Assembly (NCBI RefSeq): GCF_018390515.1
Contig: NZ_JAHBBK010000001.1
Coordinates: 620,001-684,000, forward strand
DNA from: Mucilaginibacter sp. Bleaf8
GTDB taxonomy: Bacteria; Bacteroidota; Bacteroidia; Sphingobacteriales; Sphingobacteriaceae
Length of the DNA: 64,000 nt
Direction: 5' to 3'
The position numbers and the translations under genes were made by a program. The notes under the pieces were generated by a model. That model saw nothing but the letters and a program-made list of their open reading frames with translations, did no database searches and was not told where the DNA came from. Each line of letters opens with the position of its first letter. Within the stretch, counting starts at the first letter, position 1. Of this stretch, positions 29,101 to 36,505 are shown piece by piece.

Positions 29101-29446
29101 GATCGGAGGTGTGGTTGATAACCAGCTCGGTAATTACTTTAAGGCCGCGTTTGTGTGCCTCTTTCATAAAGGCTTTAAACTGGCGTATGTCACCATATGA
29201 TGGGTTGATGTTGTAATAATCGGCAATATCGTACCCGTCATCTTTTAAAGGCGACGGATAAAAAGGCAACAGCCAGATAGCCGTCACACCCAAATCCTGC
29301 AGGTAATCCAGCTTTTCCATCAGGCCCTTAAAATCGCCTATACCATCGCAGTTACCATCAGCAAAGGCTTTGATATGGAGCTCGTAAATAACGGCATCCT
29401 TATACCAGTGTAATTTATCGTCTATTTGATTTATATCTTGAGGCAT
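26105..29446 (-). CDS. treS: Trehalose synthase fused to maltokinase (TreS-Pep2)
   Basis: 1113-aa bifunctional enzyme. Residues ~10-545 are a GH13 trehalose synthase (region I VINHTSDQHPWF, region II GFRLDAVPYLFE, acid Glu in LLAEANMW, region IV LRNHDELTLE), which interconverts trehalose and maltose. Residues ~560-1113 are a maltokinase with the kinase catalytic motif IHGDYHLGQVLF (Asp) and metal site ILDFEGEP, forming maltose 1-phosphate with ATP. The product is the donor for GlgE encoded 3 bp upstream. Such fusions are known; here it lies between glgE and glgB. Confidence 0.95.
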   Translation of the reverse strand: MPQDINQIDDKLHWYKDAVIYELHIKAFADGNCDGIGDFKGLMEKLDYLQDLGVTAIWLLPFYPSPLKDDGYDIADYYNINPSYGDIRQFKAFMKEAHKRGLKVITELVINHTSDQHPWFQRARKAPKGSDKRNYYVWTDDPTQFKDARIIFQDYELSNWTWDPVAKQYYWHRFFHHQPDLNYDNPLVQQEVFKILDYWLKMGVDGFRLDAVPYLFERDGTNCENLPETHDYLKKLRKYVDENYPGTLLLAEANMWPEDSAAYFGDGDECQMNYHFPVMPRMFMALQMEDKYPITDIFDQTPEIPATCQWAMFLRNHDELTLEMVTDEERDYMYKVYVKDPKARINLGIRHRLAPLLENNRRKIELLNILLFSLPGTPVLYYGDEIGMGDNFYLGDRDGVRTPMQWDSGRNAGFSQANPQRLYLPLILDPQFHYESVNVELQSRNTSSLLWWMKRIIATRKKYKAFSRGDMKFIQSENSKVLSFTRTYEDQTMLIVVNLSRFTQPVELDLNAFKGYVPVEIQSRNRFPAVKEDAPYFISLGGYGSQIFVLENVQTDMENEQRLRTIELSRWRDLLSRDVVEQLGNDILPDYMMRLRWFGGKARGMETVRVVDFAKVPLQENSAYILLLEVTYRDGLPDMYQLPVAFATNEQASKLQEGCPQSVIAQVKLEGVDGILYDAIYGLDFQQAIINNMAHHHSVPQINSELVFTGNRELKTHLAENPDTKVKMLSAEQSNTSITYDGAYYLKLYRKVDRAINPDMEISQFLTREAGFQNTPGFVGAIEWQFGNQTMVLGMMQEMVKANSDGWEYMLSRLDDFNDNLLSSTDTDNVVSTALIGSLTEPVAYEQVPEGVKEKLDATVAELVRLLGERTGEMHLALGSEHENPAFKPEDYSLHYQRSLFSSLQSLVRVAFQTLNRTIKKLPDEVRKEAEEILGMKDEILSILKKIYSRKIDVTKIRIHGDYHLGQVLFTGKDFQILDFEGEPARSYSERRLKYSPLRDVAGMIRSFHYAAYGSLFLDNQIRVEDIEKLIPHVEQWYHYMSGFFMQSYLETVKDSSFVPKSTEDLEILLQTFLLQKAVYELNYELNNRPAWVVVPIRGIKSIVMKNRVEKAQ

Positions 29447-29449
29447 GGT

Positions 29450-31402
29450 TTATAATTGTTTTTCTACTTTAAAAATGTGTGCAGGCATTTGATAAGGGTT
29501 CAGTTCCACATAGTTAAACTCTCCCCAACGGTATTTGCTGCCGCTTAATAAATCTTTTACCACATAGGTGTCGGCATAATCCAGTCCGAGCTTTGGCATT
29601 GGTACTTTTACCTGTGCCGCCTGGGTATTAAAAAAATCGAGGTTTACAACCACAATGAGGCTGTTCCCTGTATCTTCATCAGTTTTTACATAACTGATGA
29701 CTTGATCATTGGTAGTTTCTGCAAATTCGATATTCCAGGTTGATTGCAGTGCCGGGTTCTCTTTACGTATGCGGTTTACACGGGTAATGATCTCGCCTAT
29801 GCGGGTGTAGGCGTTCCAATCCCAGTGCTTAATTTCATACTTTTCGTTATCAACGTATTCTTCTTTGGTGCCATGCGGCGTATTGATGCCAAACTCATAC
29901 ACCGGGCCATACAAGCCGTAGTTGGATGATAGCGTAGCCGCTAATATCAACCGGGTAATGTGCGCATTTTCGCCACCTTGTATCAACGCCGGCGGTAGGA
30001 TGTCGGGCGTGTTAGGCCAAAAATTTGGTCGATAGAAATAGCGCATTTCGGTACGGGTTAGTTCCGTCATGTACTGCTCCAGCTCCTGTTTGGTATTGCG
30101 CCAGGTGAAATAGCTATACGATTGATTGAAGCCTGCCTTGCCCAAACGTTCCATTACGCGCGGACGGGTAAAGGCTTCGGCCAGGAAAATTACTTCAGGC
30201 GTTTTAGCTCGCACCTCGCCTATCATCCACTGCCAAAAGCGGAAAGCCTTGGTATGTGGGTTATCTATACGGAACACGCGAATACCGGCATCAACCCAAT
30301 AGTCGATTACGCTCTTCAATTCCTGCCATAGGTTTTCCCAATCGTCAGTTTCGAAGTTGAACGGTAAAATATCTTCATATTTTTTGGGCGGATTCTCGGC
30401 ATACTGTACCGTACCATCCGGCCGCCAAATGAACCACTGCGGGTTTGATTTTACGTACGGATGGTCGGGCGCGCACTGGTAAGCGACATCCATAGCTATC
30501 TCAATGCCACACTTTTCAGCTTCTTTAATCAGCGTCTTAAAATCATCCAGTGTGCCCAGTTCAGGATGAATAGCTTTGTGCCCCCCTAAACGGTTACCAA
30601 TTGCCCACGGTGATCCCGGATCGCCGGGCTCGGTGGTTAAGGAGTTGTTACGGCCCTTTCGGTTCTTTTCACCAATAGGATGTATAGGCGGAAAATACAA
30701 GGTATCAAAACCCATTTTAGCCACACGCGGCAATAATCTAACTACATCATTGAAGGTACCGTGCTTACCCGGTTCGCTGGCAGTTGAGCGCGGAAACAGC
30801 TCGTACCAGGTACTGTAAGCCGCTTTTTTGCGCTCTACCTCTAAAGTAAATATTGTTGGATAAACGGTTACCAACTCGGGATGACGGTGCCTGTACATGA
30901 TACTGGCTATCTCATCGCTCAAGGCAAGGGTAACGTTCTCTTCGGGGTTGGAGGTTTTGTTTAACTGATTGGCCCAGCCCTGCAGTTGCTTCTGGCTTTC
31001 GGGCATCGCTGCGGCGGCCTCCTTGAGCAGGTTTGCACCTATCTGCAACTCCACACCGATGTCCTGACCGGCAGCGTATTTCTTTTTCAGGCCTTTTTTC
31101 CAGTTGGTATAATGGTCTTCCCACCCTTCAATTCGAAACTCGTAAAAGCCCATCTTTTCGGCTTTGAAAGTTACTTGCCAATGGTCGTTCAGCATAAACT
31201 GCATGGGCAGCTCGGTCCATTGCTTATCGCTGCTGTGCTTAATAAAAGCACTGGCAGCAATTTCATCGTGCCCATCGCCAAATACGTCTGCCGATAAGGT
31301 TATGGTTTCATTAATCACTGCTTTTGCCGGAAACAGGCCCCCCTCTACACTCGGGGATACATTGGTAATGATAACGCGTCTGTTGCCACCTGGTTGAATC
31401 AT
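29450..31402 (-). CDS. glgE: Alpha-1,4-glucan:maltose-1-phosphate maltosyltransferase
   Basis: GH13_3 enzyme, 650 aa, that transfers maltosyl units from maltose 1-phosphate to glucan chains. The N-terminal beta domain (about 1-110) and helical dimerisation part precede the barrel, with IAMDVAYQCAPDHP (region I), GIRVFRIDNPHTKAF (nucleophile Asp), FLAEAFTRP (acid Glu). First gene of the glgE-treS/pep2-glgB operon. Together they convert trehalose or maltose into branched glucan. The operon contains no ADP-glucose synthase (GlgC) or GlgA. Confidence 0.95.
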   Translation of the reverse strand: MIQPGGNRRVIITNVSPSVEGGLFPAKAVINETITLSADVFGDGHDEIAASAFIKHSSDKQWTELPMQFMLNDHWQVTFKAEKMGFYEFRIEGWEDHYTNWKKGLKKKYAAGQDIGVELQIGANLLKEAAAAMPESQKQLQGWANQLNKTSNPEENVTLALSDEIASIMYRHRHPELVTVYPTIFTLEVERKKAAYSTWYELFPRSTASEPGKHGTFNDVVRLLPRVAKMGFDTLYFPPIHPIGEKNRKGRNNSLTTEPGDPGSPWAIGNRLGGHKAIHPELGTLDDFKTLIKEAEKCGIEIAMDVAYQCAPDHPYVKSNPQWFIWRPDGTVQYAENPPKKYEDILPFNFETDDWENLWQELKSVIDYWVDAGIRVFRIDNPHTKAFRFWQWMIGEVRAKTPEVIFLAEAFTRPRVMERLGKAGFNQSYSYFTWRNTKQELEQYMTELTRTEMRYFYRPNFWPNTPDILPPALIQGGENAHITRLILAATLSSNYGLYGPVYEFGINTPHGTKEEYVDNEKYEIKHWDWNAYTRIGEIITRVNRIRKENPALQSTWNIEFAETTNDQVISYVKTDEDTGNSLIVVVNLDFFNTQAAQVKVPMPKLGLDYADTYVVKDLLSGSKYRWGEFNYVELNPYQMPAHIFKVEKQL

Positions 31403-31619
31403 TAACTTAGCTTTTATAAATAGTTAGTAAGGCTGAACAATTAATTGTGAAATAAGCACAAGGCATTTCGTAAAAGTTAACCACCGTATGGCTATAAAAG
31501 TTTAAACGAAGTGTAAATAAAGGAGCTGAATTATCTACCATCTACGCTCAAAACTTAGATTGTTTGAATTTTGCAAGTATCAGCTTGATATATGCAAACG
31601 GTGCCCCTACCCGTCAGGC

Positions 31620-31627
31620 TACCTTTG
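31620..31627 (+). promoter_or_regulatory. -7 promoter element of the SDR gene
   Basis: TACCTTTG matches TAnnTTTG, 23 nt before ATG 31651. It lies inside the upstream reading-frame extension, which supports the shorter start. Confidence 0.55.
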
Positions 31628-31650
31628 TATCAACAAAAAAGATAAGCATT

Positions 31651-32502
31651 ATGAGTAACAACAAAGTTTGGTTAGTAACAGGAGCCTCAAAAGGTTTGGG
31701 CCTAACCCTCGTAAAACAATTATTAAATGAAGGCCACCAGGTAGCAGCCACCTCACGTAACCTGGATGATTTGAGTAAGGCGGTAAATTACACCGGCAAC
31801 GAGTTTTTACCATTGGCTGTTGACCTGAAATCGGAAGAAAGCGTAGCAGAGGCAATCAAAAAAACGGTGGATTGGTTCGGGAAAATTGATGTAGTAGTTA
31901 ACAATGCTGGCTATGGCCAGGCAGGCGGACTGGAAGAGTTAAGCGATGAAGAAGCCCGCGGCAACTTTGAAGTTAACGTTTTCGGCTCATTAAACATCAT
32001 CCGCCACGCGTTGCCACATTTGCGCTCGCAAAAATCCGGGCATATATTTAATATAGCCTCAATTGGCGGCTTTACTGGTGCATTTCCTGCCTTTGGTATT
32101 TACTGTGCCACCAAGTTTGCAGTTGCCGGCTTTACAGAGTCATTAGCAACAGAAGTTGCGCCTTTCGGTATCAAAGCAACCGTGGTTTATCCGGGATATT
32201 TCCGTACTAATTTCCTCACTTCTGATTCTCTGGGCTTGCCTAAAAACCCAATAGCAGCTTACCAAAATGTGCGGGAAGTACAACAGGCGCATGAAAACGC
32301 TATTAATGGCAACCAGCCAGGAGACCCGGAAAAGGCCATACAGGTAATTATGCAAATGGCTGCAGAACCAGAAGCCCCGGTACACTTGTTTTTAGGTCAG
32401 GATGCTTATGATCTGGCTTACCAGAAAATGGAAGTCATTAAAAACGACCTGGAAAAATGGAAACCGGTGATTACTTCAACAGGGTTTGATCATGCCGGCT
32501 AA
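31651..32502 (+). CDS. Short-chain dehydrogenase/reductase
   Basis: Classical SDR oxidoreductase of 283 aa. Cofactor motif VTGASKGLG at residues ~9-17, NNAGYG at ~86, catalytic Ser in NIASIGG and the active-site YCATK. ATG 31651 (MSNNKVWLVTG) is chosen because it places the Rossmann fold at the N-terminus and because a -7 element lies just upstream. Its stop overlaps the next small gene by 11 bp, and an AraC regulator follows, a common arrangement for regulated SDRs. Substrate unknown. Confidence 0.9.
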   Translation: MSNNKVWLVTGASKGLGLTLVKQLLNEGHQVAATSRNLDDLSKAVNYTGNEFLPLAVDLKSEESVAEAIKKTVDWFGKIDVVVNNAGYGQAGGLEELSDEEARGNFEVNVFGSLNIIRHALPHLRSQKSGHIFNIASIGGFTGAFPAFGIYCATKFAVAGFTESLATEVAPFGIKATVVYPGYFRTNFLTSDSLGLPKNPIAAYQNVREVQQAHENAINGNQPGDPEKAIQVIMQMAAEPEAPVHLFLGQDAYDLAYQKMEVIKNDLEKWKPVITSTGFDHAG

Positions 32503-32740
32503 TACAGATTACACCGGCATGTGGGTAACCAGCGATGGTTACATACGCCATGAACTTTTGCCCAACGGACGGTATGATGAGGCGCGAGGCAACCGCCAAA
32601 GCGCCTATCAGGGCCGTTACACCATAACGGGCAATCATATTGATTATATAGATGATACCGGCTTTACCGCCGATGGAGACTTTCGGGATGGTATACTTTA
32701 CCACGCCGGGATGATCCTGTACCGGGATACCGGAGATTAG
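32492..32740 (+). CDS. Atu4866-like small beta-barrel protein
   Basis: 82-aa protein of the Agrobacterium Atu4866 family. The family pattern is clear: GMWVTSDGYIRHELLPNGRYDE, here given in part, followed by YQGRYTITGNHIDYIDDTG, and the C-terminal HAGMILYR. The structure in the family is a small lipocalin-like barrel with no known reaction. ATG 32492 (MPANTDYTG) overlaps the SDR gene by 11 bp, so the two are translationally coupled. Confidence 0.85.
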   Translation: MPANTDYTGMWVTSDGYIRHELLPNGRYDEARGNRQSAYQGRYTITGNHIDYIDDTGFTADGDFRDGILYHAGMILYRDTGD

Positions 32741-32778
32741 ATACGAATAATTATAAACCTTTTACTCTTTCAAAACTT

Positions 32779-32988
32779 ATGAAAACGTTATTCATTTGCA
32801 TAAATGCCGGTTACCTGCCAGTACAGGCAAAAGTAATAAGTGGCAAATCATGTACAGGAACGGGCAACGCCCAATGGTACATTGAAGCAGATATAAAACC
32901 AGTATATGACAACGATAACATTCAGCCAATTGAGCCAAAGCTTGGTATGCCTGATGATTTTATGTACCACATGGCTATATCAGGCTGA
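32779..32988 (+). CDS. Possible small hypothetical protein
   Basis: 69-codon open frame between the Atu4866-like and AraC genes on the same strand. It has no recognisable family, no signal peptide I trust and no other gene overlapping it. Placement in the operon direction is its only support; it may be non-coding. Confidence 0.3.
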   Translation: MKTLFICINAGYLPVQAKVISGKSCTGTGNAQWYIEADIKPVYDNDNIQPIEPKLGMPDDFMYHMAISG

Positions 32989-33059
32989 CTGAACTTTTTC
33001 AGAATTTTTAATGTAATTTTATCATACACCTGAGCATTTAATTTTAGCCGACACACACT

Positions 33060-33959
33060 ATGGCAAACGCTGAAACCTTAGAAGAATTTTACCAAAGAAA
33101 ATTCAACCATATTCCCGAAAACCTGGGTCAGGACATTGGCCATTTTAATGTTTTTGATATGGAAGATTGTCACCGGCATATTCAACAACCTATACAGTAT
33201 GCCCGCCGCGACTTTTATAAAGTGAGCCTTATGAAAGGTGAATACGTATTCCATTATGCAGATAAAAGCATTAAGGTATCGGGCAACACGCTGATATTTT
33301 TTAACCCCAATGTGCCTTACACGGTCGAAACACTATCGGGCAGTAATGGCTACTTCTGCATATTTAAAGAGGCTTTTTTTACCGAAAATTTGCGCGGCAA
33401 CATTAAAGACCTGCCTATGTTTGCCATTGGCAGCAAACCTGCATATATGCTTACTGATGAGCAATACCAGCGCATAGCACAAATATTTCTGAAGATGGTA
33501 GATGAAATCAACTCAGAGTACATCTTTAAATATGACCTTATCCGGAGCTATGTAACCGAGCTGATTCACTCCGCCCTGAAACTGCAACCGTCCGAATTGC
33601 TGCACCAGCATACGGATGCCAATGCACGCATTACATCAGTATTTTCAGAATTGCTGGAACGGCAATTTCCTATTGAATCAACCGCGCAGCAGTTTACGCT
33701 CCGCTCGGCTAAAGATTTTGCCGACAAGCTTGCCGTGCACGTAAACCACCTTAACCGTGCTATTAAAGAAACCACGGGCAAAACTACCACCCACCATATA
33801 GCCGAACGCCTGACCACCGAAGCTAAAGTGCTGCTTAAACGCACCAACTGGAATATATCCGAAATCAGCTATTGCCTGGGTTTCGAGGAACCATCACACT
33901 TTAACAACTTCTTTAAAAAGCATACCTCTTTTTCACCATCAGCTTACCGGGCGGCATAA
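33060..33959 (+). CDS. AraC family transcriptional regulator
   Basis: 299-aa regulator with an N-terminal cupin part (about 30-150; FYKVSLMKGEYVFHYADKS, NTLIFFNPNVPYTVE) and a C-terminal AraC DNA-binding domain (about 200-295) containing LAVHVNHLNRAIKETTGKTT and ISEISYCLGFEEPSHFNNFF-like helices. This type is often next to an SDR gene that it controls, matching the SDR at 31651. The stop codon lies in the loop of the terminator hairpin. Confidence 0.9.
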   Translation: MANAETLEEFYQRKFNHIPENLGQDIGHFNVFDMEDCHRHIQQPIQYARRDFYKVSLMKGEYVFHYADKSIKVSGNTLIFFNPNVPYTVETLSGSNGYFCIFKEAFFTENLRGNIKDLPMFAIGSKPAYMLTDEQYQRIAQIFLKMVDEINSEYIFKYDLIRSYVTELIHSALKLQPSELLHQHTDANARITSVFSELLERQFPIESTAQQFTLRSAKDFADKLAVHVNHLNRAIKETTGKTTTHHIAERLTTEAKVLLKRTNWNISEISYCLGFEEPSHFNNFFKKHTSFSPSAYRAA

Positions 33960-33978
33960 GCCGCACCGGTAAGCTGAT
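33938..33978 (+). terminator. Terminator hairpin spanning the AraC stop codon
   Basis: Arms ATCAGCTTACCGGGCGGC (33938-33955) and the complement at 33960-33978 with a single bulged A; the 4-nt loop ATAA contains the TAA stop codon (33957-33959). A short T-rich tail follows. Confidence 0.75.
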
Positions 33979-34075
33979 TTATTCGCTATAAATATCTATA
34001 TAGCAATATCTTACACAGACTTAATCCACGTCAGGAACATATAAAGACAAGAGCCTTTTAAAAAATATCTGTATA

Positions 34076-34147
34076 AAATAAGTGATGCTTATCACTTATT
34101 TGTTTAATTCGCAACAACATTAATTAGTGTCTGTTGTCAGATATTTG
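34076..34147 (+). promoter_or_regulatory. FNR/CRP-type box and -7 element of the oxygen-sensor operon
   Basis: A perfect palindrome with 11-bp arms (AAATAAGTGAT at 34076-34086, GCTT spacer, complement at 34091-34101) contains TGAT-N4-ATCA. Its centre (34088.5) is 51.5 nt before the first base of GATATTTG (34140-34147), a one-mismatch -7 element. ATG 34179 follows 31 nt later. This geometry recurs at five other promoters and suggests that the regulator encoded in this operon controls itself. Confidence 0.7.
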
Positions 34148-34178
34148 TTTCATTATATTGCTTTATTATTCCTGAAGC

Positions 34179-35369
34179 ATGGAAAATGCTGCTTTGTTAA
34201 ATGCTATTATAGATAATGCCATCGACGGTATTATCACCATCAATGAAAGGGGTATCATGGAAACCATCAATCCCTCTGCCTGCAAACTTTTCGGCTATGA
34301 GCCGGATGAAGTGATAGGCAAAAATATCTCCATACTAATGCCTCCGCCCGACCAAATCCGGCACGATGAATACATTGAGCGTTACCAGCGTACGGGCCGC
34401 GCACATATTATTGGTATTGGTCGTGAGGTGCAGGGATTGCGCAAGGATGGCTCCGTGTTCCCATTCAGATTAGGCGTGAGCGAGGTGCAGTATTCGGGCC
34501 GTAAAATATATACCGGCTTTATACACGATTTGAGTCGCGAAAAAGAAGCCGAAGACCGCCTGAAAGAATATGCCGGTCAGTTGGAGGAACAGGTTGCTGA
34601 ACGTACCCAATCCTTACGCGAAACAGTGGATGCGCTACAGCATGCAAAAGAAGAAGTAAGCCAGTCGCTCGAGAAAGAAAAGGAATTGAGCCAGCTTAAA
34701 AGCAGGTTCGTGTCCATGGCTTCACATGAATTCCGTACACCATTGAGCTCCATTCAATTATCGGCAGTTTTGATTGAGAAGTATGCACAGCAATTCCAGA
34801 GTGCTAACATTGCAAAGCATATTGGTAAAATCAAAAATTCGGTAGGCAATTTGACCGGTATCTTGAACGATTTCTTATCATTAGAAAGATTGGAAGCAGG
34901 CAAAACCGAAGCTGTGTTTACACAGTTCAACGTTGTAAAATTCGCTGAGGAGATTACAGAAGAAATGCAGCTGATTGCCAAGCAAAACCAGCACATTATT
35001 TATCAGCATACAGGCACGGCCAGTATGGTTACGCTCGATCAATCATTGCTAAAAAACTGTATCATCAACCTCATCAGCAACGCCATCAAATATTCGGGCG
35101 AGAACACCTTTATTGAGTTCAATACCGAACTAACGCCCGACAATCTGATCATTGTAGTTAAAGATAATGGCATTGGCATACCCGACAGTGATCAGAAACA
35201 CCTGTTTGAGGCTTTTTTCAGAGCACATAACACCGGTAACATTCCGGGTACCGGCTTAGGTTTAAATATCGTAACCCGCTATGCCGGATTGATGAACGGT
35301 AACATTAAATTTGAAAGTAAAGTTAACCAGGGCACTTCATTCACTATATCATTTCCTATCACAGCATGA
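34179..35369 (+). CDS. FixL-like oxygen-sensing histidine kinase with haem-PAS domain
   Basis: 396-aa soluble sensor kinase. The PAS domain (residues ~5-120) aligns with Bradyrhizobium FixL: His62 (RHDEY) corresponds to the haem ligand His200, Arg68 to Arg206, His76 to His214 and Arg82 (GIGR) to the oxygen-gating Arg220, with identical spacing. A coiled coil (~120-175) leads to HisKA with phospho-acceptor His183 (MASHEFRTP) and a HATPase_c domain (N box NLISNAIKYS, DNGIGIP, GTGLGL). No membrane segments. The stop overlaps the response regulator start by 4 bp (ATGA). Haem binding is inferred from conserved residues. Confidence 0.9.
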   Translation: MENAALLNAIIDNAIDGIITINERGIMETINPSACKLFGYEPDEVIGKNISILMPPPDQIRHDEYIERYQRTGRAHIIGIGREVQGLRKDGSVFPFRLGVSEVQYSGRKIYTGFIHDLSREKEAEDRLKEYAGQLEEQVAERTQSLRETVDALQHAKEEVSQSLEKEKELSQLKSRFVSMASHEFRTPLSSIQLSAVLIEKYAQQFQSANIAKHIGKIKNSVGNLTGILNDFLSLERLEAGKTEAVFTQFNVVKFAEEITEEMQLIAKQNQHIIYQHTGTASMVTLDQSLLKNCIINLISNAIKYSGENTFIEFNTELTPDNLIIVVKDNGIGIPDSDQKHLFEAFFRAHNTGNIPGTGLGLNIVTRYAGLMNGNIKFESKVNQGTSFTISFPITA

Positions 35370-36418
35370 AAACTAAGATCCTGATTATTGAAGACAATAA
35401 CGATATCCGCGAAAGCACAGCCGAAATTTTAGAATTAACCGGCTACGAGGTTAAAGAAGCCAGCAACGGTAAAATCGGTGTCGAAATAGCACAGCAATAC
35501 AAGCCTGATTTAATCTTATGCGATATTATGATGCCCGAACTGGATGGTTATGGTGTTTTGTACCTACTCAACAAAAATCCCGAAACGGCGGCTATTCCAT
35601 TTATATTCCTTACAGCTAAGGCAGAGCGTGTAGATTTTAGAAAAGGTATGGAAATGGGTGCAGATGACTATCTGACCAAACCTTTTGACGATATAGAACT
35701 GCTGAACGCTATTGAAAGCCGGCTGGGTAAAAAAGAAAAGCAACAAGCATTCTACAGCAAATCACTGCAAAACCTGGAAAGCCTGGCAGCCACTTCGGCT
35801 AACGGCATGGAGGAGTTAAAATCGTTAGTGGCAAGCAGAAAGATAAGGCAGATCAAGAAGAAGCAGATTTTGTATTATGATGGCGACCAGCCGCAGGGTA
35901 TTTACCTGGTGCTGGAAGGTAGCATAAAAACCATTAAGCTGGCCGAAGATGGTCGTGAACTGATGACCGGCTTATTTAAAGCTGATGATTATTTAGGCGT
36001 TACAGCCCTGCTACTGGATGAAAACTTTAGTGAAACGGCCGAAGCAACCGAAGATTCATCGATATGCCTGCTACCTAAGGATAGCATTTTGAATTTAGTT
36101 AACCGCTACCCCGATGTGGGTAACCAGTTCATTAAAATATTATCCAACAATGTTCGCGAAAAAGAAGAGCAGCTGATGGAACTGGCTTACCATTCCGTGC
36201 GCAAGCGCCTGGCGCAAACGCTTATACGGCTAAGCAAACAATCGGCCGACCCTATGCAATATAAAGCATCTCGTGAGGAACTGGCATCGATGGCTGGCAT
36301 AGCTACCGAGACGGTAAGCCGTACGCTAACCGATTTTAAAGACGAAGGCCTGATTGAGAAAAAAGGCAGCCATATACAAATTCTGGACATTAACCGGCTC
36401 ATAAAAATGAAAAACTGA
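35366..36418 (+). CDS. Response regulator: receiver domain fused to CRP/FNR-type DNA-binding module
   Basis: 350-aa fusion. Residues 1-125 are a receiver domain with acidic pocket Glu9/Asp10 and phospho-acceptor Asp53 (LILCDIMMP), and a conserved Lys in TKPFDD. Residues ~145-260 form a cNMP-like beta barrel, and ~270-350 a CRP/FNR winged helix. The recognition helix reads E315-T-V-S318-R319, matching the Glu-Ser-Arg trio that FNR uses to read TTGAT half-sites. Only two cysteines are present, so no FNR-type 4Fe-4S cluster: oxygen input must come through phosphorylation by the coupled FixL-like kinase. The protein thus merges the FixJ input and FixK output roles. Confidence 0.9.
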   Translation: MKTKILIIEDNNDIRESTAEILELTGYEVKEASNGKIGVEIAQQYKPDLILCDIMMPELDGYGVLYLLNKNPETAAIPFIFLTAKAERVDFRKGMEMGADDYLTKPFDDIELLNAIESRLGKKEKQQAFYSKSLQNLESLAATSANGMEELKSLVASRKIRQIKKKQILYYDGDQPQGIYLVLEGSIKTIKLAEDGRELMTGLFKADDYLGVTALLLDENFSETAEATEDSSICLLPKDSILNLVNRYPDVGNQFIKILSNNVREKEEQLMELAYHSVRKRLAQTLIRLSKQSADPMQYKASREELASMAGIATETVSRTLTDFKDEGLIEKKGSHIQILDINRLIKMKN

Positions 36419-36480
36419 CGAAGATCACTTTTTGCGCTGACTACCCTCATGGTGCAGCGCTATGGATGAAGGTATTTTTG
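36416..36480 (+). promoter_or_regulatory. FNR-like box and -7 element of ldhA-hemN
   Basis: TGAC-GAAG-ATCA at 36416-36427 (one deviation from TGAT-N4-ATCA) overlaps the regulator's stop codon. Its centre is exactly 51.5 nt upstream of TATTTTTG (36473-36480), a consensus -7 element; ATG 36506 follows. Confidence 0.6.
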
Positions 36481-36505
36481 TATTGAATTAAATGCCTTCT
36501 GACAA

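Noticed and set aside
31564..31650. Upstream extension of the SDR gene at 31651
   Set aside because: It would place the -7 element inside the coding region and add 29 residues before the Rossmann fold.
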